This document shows, piece by piece, positions 33,140-42,364 of a stretch of DNA of 64,000 nt (positions are counted from its first letter, which is position 1; every line of letters starts with the position of its first letter). Location: NCBI RefSeq assembly GCF_900099905.1, contig NZ_FNEE01000001.1, positions 359,091-423,090 on the forward strand, read 5' to 3'. The notes beneath the pieces were generated by a model. It had not been told where the DNA came from, did no database searches, and saw only the letters and a list, made by a program, of their open reading frames with translations. The position numbers were made by a program, and so were the translations under genes. Source of the stretch: Mesorhizobium muleiense. GTDB lineage: Bacteria; Pseudomonadota; Alphaproteobacteria; Rhizobiales; Rhizobiaceae.

Positions 33140-36100
33140 GAGAATTTCTTGAACATTTGCAAATTGTAGGGATTCTCGACGCTTGCCGCCTTGAGCTCGA
33201 AATCGGCGTACATGCCTTGCGTGCCCAGTCGCAGGCTGTAGACGTCGGACAGCGAGGTGCCGGTGAAGCGGCCGCTGCGCAGCAGCCTCAGCCAGGCCCA
33301 GCTGCCGGTTTCGTTCAACATGACTTCGGGCGAGCCGTCGATCGGCTGGAAGGCGAGCGAGATGACGCCGGTGCCGTCCTTGCCGGGCCAGGTCATCGGC
33401 TGCGGCCGCGTCGCGTTGTTGTAATAGACGAGGTTCTGGCCATCGAGATTGAGTGTCACGCGCGTGACGTTGGGCGACAGGTCCTTCGGTTGCAGCGTAA
33501 AACTCATCACCGGCCCGGTACCGCCTGGAAACAGATCGTCGCGGATCCGCCTGGCCTGTTCGAACGCCGCCAGGGCCGCCGCGTCGAGGCCGAAATCGGC
33601 GCGCCATTTCCATGGCTGGCTGGCGGTGTCGACATAGCTGATCAAATGGTCGTTGATGAAGGTGTCGATCATCCCGGCCGGCCCGAACAGGCGGGCGAAA
33701 TCGCGGACATTGACGTCGACCGCGCTTTCGGGGCTGAACGGATAGCGGTCGTTCAGCGCCGCCTGGCAGAACGGCAGGATGTCGGCGCGCCAGATGGCGT
33801 TGAGCTCCGAGGTGACCGCCTTCTGTGTCAGGCCGCTGGTGTCGCCGGCAATGCCGCCGAGCCAATCGTCGACCGGATCGGGCAGGATCTGGGCTTGCCT
33901 GGCGACCGCTCCCGTCAGTTCGGCCAGCCCACCCTGCTTCTTGATGGCGTCCTGCGGGTCGGGATTGGCCGTGACCGTCTGCAGCACGTTCGAAAGTGCG
34001 GTCAGCGCCACCACCGCGGCGTCGAGTGCCGGAGGCTGGCCGTCGACCTCGGCGATCGCCCCCTTGAGCGGCTTGAAATGTTCGGCCACCAGAGTGCCGG
34101 TAAGATCCACCTCGTCGGCGGAACCCGCGCGTGGCAGCAGTTTTGCACCTGTCTTCACGATCTTTCCAAGCTTCCCCAGCTTGCCGAGCAGTTTCGAGGT
34201 GCCCTTGGCTGCCGCCTTGTTGTCGGCCGGCGCTTCATCGGACCGGGTCAGCTCGGTCTCCTGAACCACCGCCGTAAGCAGGCGCTTCAGCGCGGAATCG
34301 GCGCTCGAAAGGTCTTTTAGGTTCTCGCTGGCGATATTCAGATCGGCCAATGGCGCCAGCCTGATATCGCGCAGGATGCTGTCCCATTGCGCGATGTAGT
34401 CTTCGTAATAGAGTTTCAGGATATCCTCGGACAGCGCCGAGACCGAGGTTTCGGAATTTTCCGAGCAGCCTCCGGCAAACACCGCCCGATCGAGTGCGGC
34501 CTGGGCGGCGACGTCCTCGACCCGGTCGAGAATGGCATCGTGGAAGCCGGCATAGGTGAACGCGCCCGATATGCCGACGCGCAGCGTCTTGTCGGAACGC
34601 CGTGCAAAAACCTTGGCGCCGTTGGGGCCGGCGAAATTCGCCGGGATCCATTCCTTTAGGCCGGCCACCGCCGGGTCGGCCAGCAACTGCCTGTAGGCAC
34701 GCGCCGGCAGCGAAATCGTGCAAACCGTCTTCAGCGCCTCGGCGACCAACGCCTGATCCGCTGATATGTAGCTGTCGTCGACCGTCATGCGACGGATCGC
34801 GGCAAGCTGGTGCTCTTCCGCGTCGGCGGTCGGAAACGGCGCCGCCGGTGCGAATTCCGGCAAGTCGTTGACCCACCAGCTCTGGACGTAGTCGGCGTCC
34901 ATCTGCGACAGGCCGGTCATCATGCGATAGGTTTTTAGCGCCCCCAGCATGAAATCCGGATCGCGGATCTGCCGCCACATGGTCGCCTCGAGCAGGGCGA
35001 CCATGTGCGGCTCGAGGACGTTGCGCAAAGCGTGCTCGTAAGTGTCGGCCTGCGCCCGCAGCAGCTCTGCCGACGCCGACGGCCCGAGCAGGTCCTGGGC
35101 GCTGCTCGGCGGTGCGGTACGGGCGTTTGCGACCTCGGCCATCGCATAGAGCGCGCTGTCGATGGCGGGCTGCTCCACCGATGCCGGGCTCGCGGCTGCA
35201 GCGGTCAGCGGCGCCTGCAGCGCTTCGAACTGGCCCGCCTGCGCTGCGATCGCATTGCGGTTGTCATAGTAGGACCAGGTGAACATCGCACCGGCCAACA
35301 GGGCGGCGGCGGCACAGGCGGCCGCGGCGCCACGCCAGATCCAGGCGCGGCGGCGCTGCGCCAGCGGATCGAACGTCCCCAGGCCTGCTTCCCTAAAAAT
35401 GACCTCGGTCAGCAGGTTCTTCAGGAAAAAGCTGCGTTTTTCAACACGCGGCGCCGGCATCGCCCGCCGCGGCGGAAGACCGAAGGATGACGACAGCGCC
35501 GCGGTCAGCCGGTCGATGGGCGCCCCTTCCTGGGTCGCCGACGTCAGATAGAGGCCGCGCAGCCAGGCGGCTTCCTCGTAGCGGCTTTCGCCGAACATCG
35601 CCTCGACCAGCACCTGGATCGGCTCGGACAGGCTCGTGAGCTGGGCGGGAAACCTGAAGATCTCGGCGCGGGCGGCGAGTTTGTCCTCGTCCTCCAGGCG
35701 CGGCACCAGCCGCCGCTCGAGTTGCGTCGCAAGGGTGGCGATTTCCCGTTCTATGGTCTTTGCGTCGACACGCGCATCCAGCGCGAAAGTCGTGCCCCAC
35801 ACCTGCTCGCGCGAGGCCGTCGACAGGCCGCCGAAGAAAGCCTCGAAACCCTTGATCAGATCGGCCTTGGTCAGCATCAGATAGACCGGAAGGCGGATTT
35901 CCAGCCGGTCGTTGAGTTCTGCCAGGCGACGACGGATCTTGCGGCCATGCGCCTTGATGGCTTCGTCGCCCTCTGAAAGCACGTCGATCGAAAGCGCGAC
36001 GATCACGCCGTTCAGTGCCCGGCGGCCGCGATGCTTTTTCAAGAGGTCGAGGAAGCCCAGCCATTCCGCCGCATCGACGTCCGGCTGGCTCTCCTGCTGC

Positions 36101-36657
36101 ACGTAGCGGCCCGCCGTGTCGATCAGAACCGCGTTTTCGGAGAAAAACCAGTCGCAGTTGCGCGTGCCGCCAACCCCCTGCAGATCGTCGGTGAGGTCGA
36201 TCGGAAAGTTCAGGCCGGACTGGCGCAAGGCCGTGGTCTTGCCGGTGGCCGGCGGCCCGACGATCACGTACCAGGGCATCTCGCGCAGGAACTTGCGTCC
36301 GCCCAGTTTGCGGCGCTTCAATTCGACCATAACCTCGGCGAACTTGGCGCCGACGGCGGCGACGTTCTCTTCGCCGGGGCTCAGCGGTTTTTCCACCACG
36401 GGCGCAGCGATTTCGGCGACGAACATGCGGTTGGCCCGGATCGCCCGGCGCTGCGCGACGATCAGCCAGATCAGCCAGAAGATGACCAGCAGCGCAATGA
36501 TGACGATGCGGACATTTTCCGAGGCGAAGGGTTCGTAAGCACCGACCCTGACGATCGGGCCGAACACCCAGATAACCAGGGAAAGCAGCGCGATGCCGAT
36601 CAGGGTCCACAGCCAGCGCGATGTCAGAACCGCCCAGAGGAAGCGCAGGATGAACAT
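33121..36657 (-). CDS. tssM: TssM/IcmF inner-membrane protein, core operon copy
   Basis: A 1178-residue IcmF protein. Two N-terminal transmembrane helices (about 14-35 and 49-68), a GTPase-like domain with Walker A VGPPATGKTTAL near 133 and VLIDTAGRY, and a third helix near 435-457 are visible. A large periplasmic region has the ImcF-related segment LFGPAGMIDTF and ends with FTLQPKDLSPN and MTWPGKDG. ATG 36657 lies one base after the tssL1 stop. It forms the membrane complex with TssJ and TssL1. Confidence 0.95.
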   Translation of the reverse strand: MFILRFLWAVLTSRWLWTLIGIALLSLVIWVFGPIVRVGAYEPFASENVRIVIIALLVIFWLIWLIVAQRRAIRANRMFVAEIAAPVVEKPLSPGEENVAAVGAKFAEVMVELKRRKLGGRKFLREMPWYVIVGPPATGKTTALRQSGLNFPIDLTDDLQGVGGTRNCDWFFSENAVLIDTAGRYVQQESQPDVDAAEWLGFLDLLKKHRGRRALNGVIVALSIDVLSEGDEAIKAHGRKIRRRLAELNDRLEIRLPVYLMLTKADLIKGFEAFFGGLSTASREQVWGTTFALDARVDAKTIEREIATLATQLERRLVPRLEDEDKLAARAEIFRFPAQLTSLSEPIQVLVEAMFGESRYEEAAWLRGLYLTSATQEGAPIDRLTAALSSSFGLPPRRAMPAPRVEKRSFFLKNLLTEVIFREAGLGTFDPLAQRRRAWIWRGAAAACAAAALLAGAMFTWSYYDNRNAIAAQAGQFEALQAPLTAAAASPASVEQPAIDSALYAMAEVANARTAPPSSAQDLLGPSASAELLRAQADTYEHALRNVLEPHMVALLEATMWRQIRDPDFMLGALKTYRMMTGLSQMDADYVQSWWVNDLPEFAPAAPFPTADAEEHQLAAIRRMTVDDSYISADQALVAEALKTVCTISLPARAYRQLLADPAVAGLKEWIPANFAGPNGAKVFARRSDKTLRVGISGAFTYAGFHDAILDRVEDVAAQAALDRAVFAGGCSENSETSVSALSEDILKLYYEDYIAQWDSILRDIRLAPLADLNIASENLKDLSSADSALKRLLTAVVQETELTRSDEAPADNKAAAKGTSKLLGKLGKLGKIVKTGAKLLPRAGSADEVDLTGTLVAEHFKPLKGAIAEVDGQPPALDAAVVALTALSNVLQTVTANPDPQDAIKKQGGLAELTGAVARQAQILPDPVDDWLGGIAGDTSGLTQKAVTSELNAIWRADILPFCQAALNDRYPFSPESAVDVNVRDFARLFGPAGMIDTFINDHLISYVDTASQPWKWRADFGLDAAALAAFEQARRIRDDLFPGGTGPVMSFTLQPKDLSPNVTRVTLNLDGQNLVYYNNATRPQPMTWPGKDGTGVISLAFQPIDGSPEVMLNETGSWAWLRLLRSGRFTGTSLSDVYSLRLGTQGMYADFELKAASVENPYNLQMFKKFSCPPQI

Positions 36658-36658
36658 C

Positions 36659-37984
36659 TCACAGCCTCTTTTCGACCAGCACCTCGACGCGGCGGTTCAA
36701 GGCCCGTCCCGCGCGGGTGCTGTCGTCGGCCACTGGATCGGTAGCTGCACGTCCTTCGAAACGAATGCGGTCCTGCGGCACACCGTTCTGGACCAGCATC
36801 TCGGTAATGGTTGCTGCGCGCGCTTCCGACAGCCGTTGGTTAGTGGAAAGCGGATTGGACCGTTGCAAGGGAATACTGTCGGTATGGCCGACCACGGTGA
36901 TGTTTCCGATCAGTTCCTGATTGGCGAGGATCACTTTGGCGATTGAACCGATCAGCGGTTCGAAGCCTTCCGTCAGTGTCGGCCGCGACGACTGGAACAG
37001 TTCGGGGTTGGAGGCCTGAATGATCAGCCTGGCCAGCGAAACGCTCTCGGTGCCGCTGAGCGCGGCCCTGAGATTGGCCGGCGCTCCGGCCTGAAACTCC
37101 GGCACCAGCGCGAAATCCACCGCCTCCGGCGGCGGCGCGTCGACCTGTGGCGATGTCCGGCTGATCTCGCCGCGCGCCGGCGGCGGCAAAGCACGAACCA
37201 GCGTCGAAAGCTCGACCGCCTGACTGCTCAGTCCCATCGACAGCCCGAGATAGATTGCAGTGGCGAGAACCGCCGCGCCGAGCCCCATCACCCAGATCGG
37301 CACGATGAAGCGTTGAGGCTCGTCGGATGCGATCACGCCTTTCCAGTTCGGCGACAGCGGCGCGCCGTCGGCATCGGCATCGCGCAGAAAGCGCGCCGCA
37401 GCAACGCGAACGGCATTGAGCGAGCGGTCGCCCGACCGGCCTGGAACGCGATATTTGCCGCGGAAGCCGAGCGCCAGGCAATGATATTGCAGTTCGAGCA
37501 ATTCGCGATCCCGGTTCGGATGCCGCTCCAGTTCGTCGAGACGCGTGAAGAACTGCGTGCCGGCATCAACATCGCCTCGCAGCATCACCACAAGCGGCTG
37601 GCGCGGCCATGCGCTGGCGCCGCCCCATGGCGTGTTCAGGGCCAGGTCATCGAGCAATGCCGCCACCACCCAGGCTGCCTGGTCGGCGCGCTCCAGGGAC
37701 GACCCCGCCGCCATTGCCGCGTCACGCGCCCGAACCAACTCATCTAGCAACCGGGTGCGCAACGCTTCCGGGTTTTCCGGCGCCAGCGCGCTTTCCAGCT
37801 CGGGCGCGAACTCGAGCAGCGGCGCGAATGCGTTGACCAGCGTGTTCGGATGGGTGCGCGACCGTTTGATTGGCACACCCGACAACAGTGGCGTCATCGG
37901 TCGCGGCATCGGCGCGCCGGTCAGTCGTATGCGCGTGCGTTCGCGATCCTCCGACAGTCCGAAAGGATCATCCCGGCTCATCAT
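36659..37984 (-). CDS. tssL: TssL/DotU with C-terminal OmpA domain, core operon copy
   Basis: A 441-residue protein starting MMSRDDPFG. The DotU domain occupies about 45-215 (LVNAFAPLLEFAPELESAL, LLELQYHCLALGFRGKYR), a transmembrane helix lies at about 226-247, and an OmpA-like domain at about 325-440 (VVGHTDSIPLQ, NQRLSEARAATITEML, RALNRRVEVLVEKR). It starts one base after the tssK stop. The domain order is the same as in TssL2. Confidence 0.95.
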   Translation of the reverse strand: MMSRDDPFGLSEDRERTRIRLTGAPMPRPMTPLLSGVPIKRSRTHPNTLVNAFAPLLEFAPELESALAPENPEALRTRLLDELVRARDAAMAAGSSLERADQAAWVVAALLDDLALNTPWGGASAWPRQPLVVMLRGDVDAGTQFFTRLDELERHPNRDRELLELQYHCLALGFRGKYRVPGRSGDRSLNAVRVAAARFLRDADADGAPLSPNWKGVIASDEPQRFIVPIWVMGLGAAVLATAIYLGLSMGLSSQAVELSTLVRALPPPARGEISRTSPQVDAPPPEAVDFALVPEFQAGAPANLRAALSGTESVSLARLIIQASNPELFQSSRPTLTEGFEPLIGSIAKVILANQELIGNITVVGHTDSIPLQRSNPLSTNQRLSEARAATITEMLVQNGVPQDRIRFEGRAATDPVADDSTRAGRALNRRVEVLVEKRL

Positions 37985-37985
37985 C

Positions 37986-39320
37986 TCACCTGTTTACCGA
38001 ATAGCAGTCGACCTGCGGCTCGCTCGGCAGCACGCCCGACACGCCGATGACGAAGCCGGGGGCATCGAGCAGCGAGGCCCAATGCTCGCTTTTCTGATCC
38101 AGCTCAAGGCACAGCCGATCGCCATCGTAGGGGATTTCGCGCGGCTGGGAATGAAGCGGTTTCAGTGGAATGCCGGGTAGACGGGATTTCCACAGGCCCT
38201 CGAACTGATCGGCCGAACCGACGGTCGCCTGGTTGACGAAAATCTTGCGCAACGCATCTTCCGACAACTCGGAGCCGACCCGGATGACGATCCGGCTGGC
38301 CACCAGCAGCTTCGGGTTGTCGATGCGGATTTTCCAGACGTTGGTCGAATGCCGCATGACCGGCAGTGCGCGTGATTTAGGCTCGATGTAGCGCAGGCTC
38401 AGGATGAGCGAGCGCAAGGCGTCGGCCAGCGCCGAATAGGCGGGGCCGGGCGCCATGTGATCGTAGGCCGGCAATTCGCTCAGCCGTCGCGCGCTCGAGC
38501 CGTAGGTCGCCATTGAACCGGCAAGACCGGCAAGCTCCAGGTAGAGCTCGGCCGGATGGAAAACATCCTGAGCCAGCATGTGCGCCAGCCGCGGACGCGC
38601 CGCATTGGCGAGATTGAGCATCAAAAGGTCTTCGACGCTGCGCCCTGGCCCGCCCATGACCATCTTGCCATGCGCCTCGGCAATCTGGTCGAGGCCGGTG
38701 ACAACTTCCAGAAGCAGCTGCCGGTACCAGGCCACCGCCCCGGTAACCAGTGTCGGCGGCAGGAACGCCTCGTCCAGCGAGACGCCGCCGTCGGCTCGAA
38801 CCCCTTTGATGTCGGCTATCGGCAGCGCGGTGTAGCCGCCAACCGATTTTCCCGGTGCAATCAGCAGCGCCTGCGGGCGGGCGATTTCGATTTCTTCAGG
38901 ATCCGAACCGCCCTGGACGGCGTCGCGCACCGAAACGATCCGCCCATGATAGCGTGCTCCTGTCGATGCGGCGTGCGCCGGATCGAAGCCGACACCGCCG
39001 GCAGGCTCGAGCGGCAGGGCGACCAGCACCGGTCCGGCGCCGGTATCGGCGGTGACCGGCAGCGGTCGCGGCGCGTCCATCAGGTCCGGGATGGAGAACG
39101 GGGTTCCATCCGGAAAGATGCCGCGTGCCGACAGGATCGAGACCTGGCCGGCATCGAGCATCGCCTGGTCCAGCGTCAGCTGCTGAAAGCCGAACGTATG
39201 CAGCTGCCCGGCCTGCAACGCGCCGCGCACGGTCGCCTCGAAAAAGCGATCCTGCTGCTGAAAATGCTGGGTCCGGAGAAACAGGCCTTCGGACCACAGC
39301 ACCCTGTTTGCATCGCTCAT
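37986..39320 (-). CDS. tssK: T6SS baseplate protein TssK
   Basis: A 444-residue TssK (ImpJ/VasE). The start MSDANRVLWSEGLFLRTQHF is the family signature (W-x-E-G-x-F-L-x-x-Q-H-F). Blocks LPIADIKGVRADGGV and VEDLLMLNLANAARPRLAHM are typical. ATG 39320 with AGGAAG upstream is preferred to the in-frame start at 39344. It connects the baseplate to TssL/TssM in the inner membrane. Confidence 0.95.
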   Translation of the reverse strand: MSDANRVLWSEGLFLRTQHFQQQDRFFEATVRGALQAGQLHTFGFQQLTLDQAMLDAGQVSILSARGIFPDGTPFSIPDLMDAPRPLPVTADTGAGPVLVALPLEPAGGVGFDPAHAASTGARYHGRIVSVRDAVQGGSDPEEIEIARPQALLIAPGKSVGGYTALPIADIKGVRADGGVSLDEAFLPPTLVTGAVAWYRQLLLEVVTGLDQIAEAHGKMVMGGPGRSVEDLLMLNLANAARPRLAHMLAQDVFHPAELYLELAGLAGSMATYGSSARRLSELPAYDHMAPGPAYSALADALRSLILSLRYIEPKSRALPVMRHSTNVWKIRIDNPKLLVASRIVIRVGSELSEDALRKIFVNQATVGSADQFEGLWKSRLPGIPLKPLHSQPREIPYDGDRLCLELDQKSEHWASLLDAPGFVIGVSGVLPSEPQVDCYSVNR

Positions 39321-39359
39321 GCCGCTACTTCCTGCATCGAGCACCCCTTGCCCTGGCCG

Positions 39360-39812
39360 CTAGGCGGAAATGCCGCCGCTGCCAAGCGTGACGTTGACGG
39401 TAACTGTTGATCCCGACGACACCGACTTGGTTGTACGCCAGGTCCGGCCGCCGGGCTCGCGAACGAGGGCAACGAAGCCCAGCGCAGCCGCGTCCGGCTC
39501 GACCGTGATGGTTTTGGATGCGGTCTTTCCAGGCCCGACGGAGATCTGGTCGGATCCGATGAGATCGCCTGCGAGTGCGGAGCCGGCATCCCCCTGCAGC
39601 GCGAAATAATCGGCCGAATTGAATTTACCGGTGCTGCGCAGCCGCATCACCAGGACCGTCACCGGCCGGTCGCCGCCGCCTGGTCCCGGATTCATGCCGG
39701 CCGCGCCGGTCAAGTTGACGGTCACCGCGGATGGTTTCGGCGGACCGCTCTGGCAAGCAGCAAGCAGCCCGGTTGCGCCCAGGGCAACGATAAGTTCGCG
39801 GCGATCGATCAT
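39360..39812 (-). CDS. tssJ: T6SS outer-membrane lipoprotein TssJ
   Basis: A 150-residue lipoprotein. The N-terminal signal has RR near the start and a lipobox LLAACQS (lipidated Cys20). The mature part is a beta-sandwich: VTVNLTGAAGMNPGP, VTVLVMRLRSTGKF, FVALVREPGGRTWRTT. It pairs with TssM in the periplasm. It is the only tssJ in the window, so both TssM copies might have to share it. Confidence 0.93.
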   Translation of the reverse strand: MIDRRELIVALGATGLLAACQSGPPKPSAVTVNLTGAAGMNPGPGGGDRPVTVLVMRLRSTGKFNSADYFALQGDAGSALAGDLIGSDQISVGPGKTASKTITVEPDAAALGFVALVREPGGRTWRTTKSVSSGSTVTVNVTLGSGGISA

Positions 39813-39815
39813 GTT

Positions 39816-41282
39816 TCACTCCTCCTCATATGCATCCCGAAAATCAGCGCCGATTTCGCCCAAAAAGCTCGATTCCGCACTCTGAGCGATGTCACGATGG
39901 CGTTTCTGGTAAAGCTCCCACAGCCTGGCGCGGCGCCCGCCCGAAAGAACGGTGCCGATCGCGGAACTCGATTTGAGTTCTTCCTCGATCGCTGCCGGGT
40001 CAAAACGGTCAATCATTCGCCGCAAGGCGGACTGCACGCCTCGCCAGGCGCGCACGTGATGTTGCGCGAGATCGCGGACGGCGTCGGCGATTGCCGCTTC
40101 ACCGGCCAGAAATCCGGGGCTGCGCTCGGCGATGAGGGTCACGATGGCGTCGTCGACCGTCGGCAGAAATTTTAGCGGATTGACTTCAGAGGCCCCAACC
40201 ACCGTCTGGGCGACGCGAGCGTTTCCCTTTTCCTCGGCCCGCTTGCGCAGCAGCTGCATCAGGCCTTCCATCATCAGCCGATACTCGCGACCGAATTTTT
40301 CCATTTCCGCGACGCTGTCGCGTCCGGGAAAATCGGCTTCCTCGATGCCCATGCCTCGCAAGAACGCGCTGCGAAGGGCCATGTTCGCCGGTTGCGCCGG
40401 GGAGGGGGTGGGTCTGGGGGCAACGCCAGCCCGTGGCGGAGCAGGGATAGCTGCCGCGGGGCCAGGCAAATCCCAGGGATTGGCCGGCTGCGGCTCTGGG
40501 GCGATGTGTTTGCGTTGACCGGTCGAGCCGGCGCCGTTTCTCAAATCGGGCGACGCGGCCGGCCCGAAACCGAAACCGTCATCGAATTCGGATGACTTTC
40601 TTGAAACGGGCTGGGCTGGGACGGGCTCGCTTGCACCGGAAGGCGCCGGATCGAAGCTGAATGGGTCTGCGGCGTCCGGCGCACCACGAGGTTCGGAATA
40701 GCCGGCGCCGTTCGGCGCCGGCGTCGCTACCGGGTCGAGGCTGAACGGGTCGTCGAAGGCAGGCGAACTGCGCTGGTTGGCGCGCTCGAACGCTCCTGGA
40801 ACGGGTTGCTCGAACGGGTTCGGCAGATCGGCGGGACGCGGTCGGCGCGGCTCTTCTTCGACCGTAGCTGAAAAGAAGTCATCGCGGCCGATGCTTACCG
40901 GCGCTCGCGATGCCGGCGGTGACCGCTCTGCGAACGTTTGGCTGGCCGCTGGTGCCTGAGCGACCGGCGCCTGCAGATCGACGCATACGATGTAGTCGCC
41001 CAGCCTCAGCCGCATGCCGTTCTGAAGACGGACCGAGGTGCCGGTGCCGAGCGGACTGTCGGAATCGTTTATGAACAAACCGCTGCTTGATGTGTCGGTG
41101 ACGAAATAGCCATCCCGCCCGCCGGTGATCCTGCAATGGGCGCGTGAAACGAACATGTCGGGATCGTCGATCTGCCAGTCCGCGTCCGCGCTACGGCCGA
41201 TCACCAGTTCACCCTCGTCCAGCCGGGTCTGCCGTACCGCCTGGGTGCGTGGCCCGTGCTCCAGCGTCAGCAGCAGACTCAT
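39816..41282 (-). CDS. tagH: T6SS-associated FHA protein TagH, core operon copy
   Basis: A 488-residue protein. The FHA domain (about 15-95) reads LVIGRSADADWQID, VSRAHCRI and DTSSSGLFINDS, keeping Arg, Ser-x-x-His and Asn. A long Pro/Ala/Phe-rich linker (about 110-290) has repeated DPFSLDP / DPFSFDP units. The C-terminal TagH domain contains NPLKFLPTVDDAIV and VRDLAQHHVRAW. ATG 41282 overlaps the tssG stop (ATGA). It is a candidate PpkA target along with TagH2. Confidence 0.92.
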   Translation of the reverse strand: MSLLLTLEHGPRTQAVRQTRLDEGELVIGRSADADWQIDDPDMFVSRAHCRITGGRDGYFVTDTSSSGLFINDSDSPLGTGTSVRLQNGMRLRLGDYIVCVDLQAPVAQAPAASQTFAERSPPASRAPVSIGRDDFFSATVEEEPRRPRPADLPNPFEQPVPGAFERANQRSSPAFDDPFSLDPVATPAPNGAGYSEPRGAPDAADPFSFDPAPSGASEPVPAQPVSRKSSEFDDGFGFGPAASPDLRNGAGSTGQRKHIAPEPQPANPWDLPGPAAAIPAPPRAGVAPRPTPSPAQPANMALRSAFLRGMGIEEADFPGRDSVAEMEKFGREYRLMMEGLMQLLRKRAEEKGNARVAQTVVGASEVNPLKFLPTVDDAIVTLIAERSPGFLAGEAAIADAVRDLAQHHVRAWRGVQSALRRMIDRFDPAAIEEELKSSSAIGTVLSGGRRARLWELYQKRHRDIAQSAESSFLGEIGADFRDAYEEE

Positions 41283-42364
41283 GCCGCGACCTCCGCCATT
41301 TCCGGCCGCCATCCGACGATCGTCCGCAGCCGCATATCGTCAGCATCGCCCCTTTCGGTGGGCCGCGCAAGCCAGGTGGTTCGGCCGAGCTGTACCGCTC
41401 CGATACGCGGCGGCGGCACAGCTTCACGCGCCAGCACGATCCGCAGATCGACGTCGAGCGATTCCCCGACCATGTCGCGAACCGCCTGCTTGAACAGTTT
41501 CAGACGTTGGCCGCCCGGCAGGAACGTCTTGAACTCCTCATAGCCGACTGGGCCGACGCGGAGCTCGATCCTGCTATGGCGGCTGAAAACGCGCGGGCCG
41601 ATCGTCGCCCCGCGGCCCAGCACTGCGTAGGCCTGGGTAAGCCGGGTCTGCAGCGCCGCCGGTATGGTCATCCAGGTGGCGACGAACTCCTTGATCGCGA
41701 CCGGCACTTTGAACGCTTCCGCCAGGAACAGCGTCAGCCGCTCTGGGCCGTCGACCTGGCTGGCGAGCGACGCGGCCTGGCGAAGTTTTACGGCGTCGAG
41801 ATCGGGATTTTGGGTGCCGGGAAGTCCGGTTCCCGCCATCGCTTCGAGCATGGCCCTGACCCGGCCGCCGACCGCACGTTCGACCTGTACCGCCGGATGC
41901 GCGTCCGCCCAGGCCCGATAGTACAGGGCGATCATCCGGTGTTGGAGAATATTGACGAAATCGACGAACGTCGTGTCGACGGTCTGTCGTGCGTCAGCGC
42001 CGGTGAACCAGCGCTGCGACAGACGATCGAGCACCCAGCGTGTCAAATGAAGCGGCATCGGGCCTTCCGGCCCCATCAGCCCGATATTGGCAACGGTGAC
42101 CCGGGCCGGTGTCCCGTCCGTCCCCGGCGTCTTGTCCTTCGCTTGGCGGAATTCAACCACGTCCTTGGCGGAAAAGCTGAGACGCACATGCTGTCCGAGC
42201 CTTGCCGGCTCGCGATCCGCGCGGCCGGAATAGCCGAACAGCCCGCCGCGTTGTTCGAGCCGGCGCAACAGTTCGAAAAAGTCGAACGTATCATCCAGCG
42301 CTTCGGCCCGGCCCGGGTCGAGCTTGCCTAGATCAGGTAGCGATTGCCGGGCGTCATCGGCCAT
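41279..42364 (-). CDS. tssG: T6SS baseplate protein TssG
   Basis: A 361-residue TssG (ImpH/VasB). FDFFELLRRLEQ near the N-terminus, then VANIGLMGPEGPMPLHLTRW, DFVNILQHRMIALYYRAW and the C-terminal RIELRVGPVGYEEFKTFLPGG are family blocks. The frame is open further upstream, but homology starts at ATG 42364, giving a 37-base overlap with tssF. It forms the wedge complex with TssF and TssE. Confidence 0.94.
   Translation of the reverse strand: MADDARQSLPDLGKLDPGRAEALDDTFDFFELLRRLEQRGGLFGYSGRADREPARLGQHVRLSFSAKDVVEFRQAKDKTPGTDGTPARVTVANIGLMGPEGPMPLHLTRWVLDRLSQRWFTGADARQTVDTTFVDFVNILQHRMIALYYRAWADAHPAVQVERAVGGRVRAMLEAMAGTGLPGTQNPDLDAVKLRQAASLASQVDGPERLTLFLAEAFKVPVAIKEFVATWMTIPAALQTRLTQAYAVLGRGATIGPRVFSRHSRIELRVGPVGYEEFKTFLPGGQRLKLFKQAVRDMVGESLDVDLRIVLAREAVPPPRIGAVQLGRTTWLARPTERGDADDMRLRTIVGWRPEMAEVAA

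Noticed and set aside
33157..34320. Plus-strand open frame of 387 codons opposite tssM1
   Set aside because: No start signal and no family pattern; it lies wholly inside tssM1.
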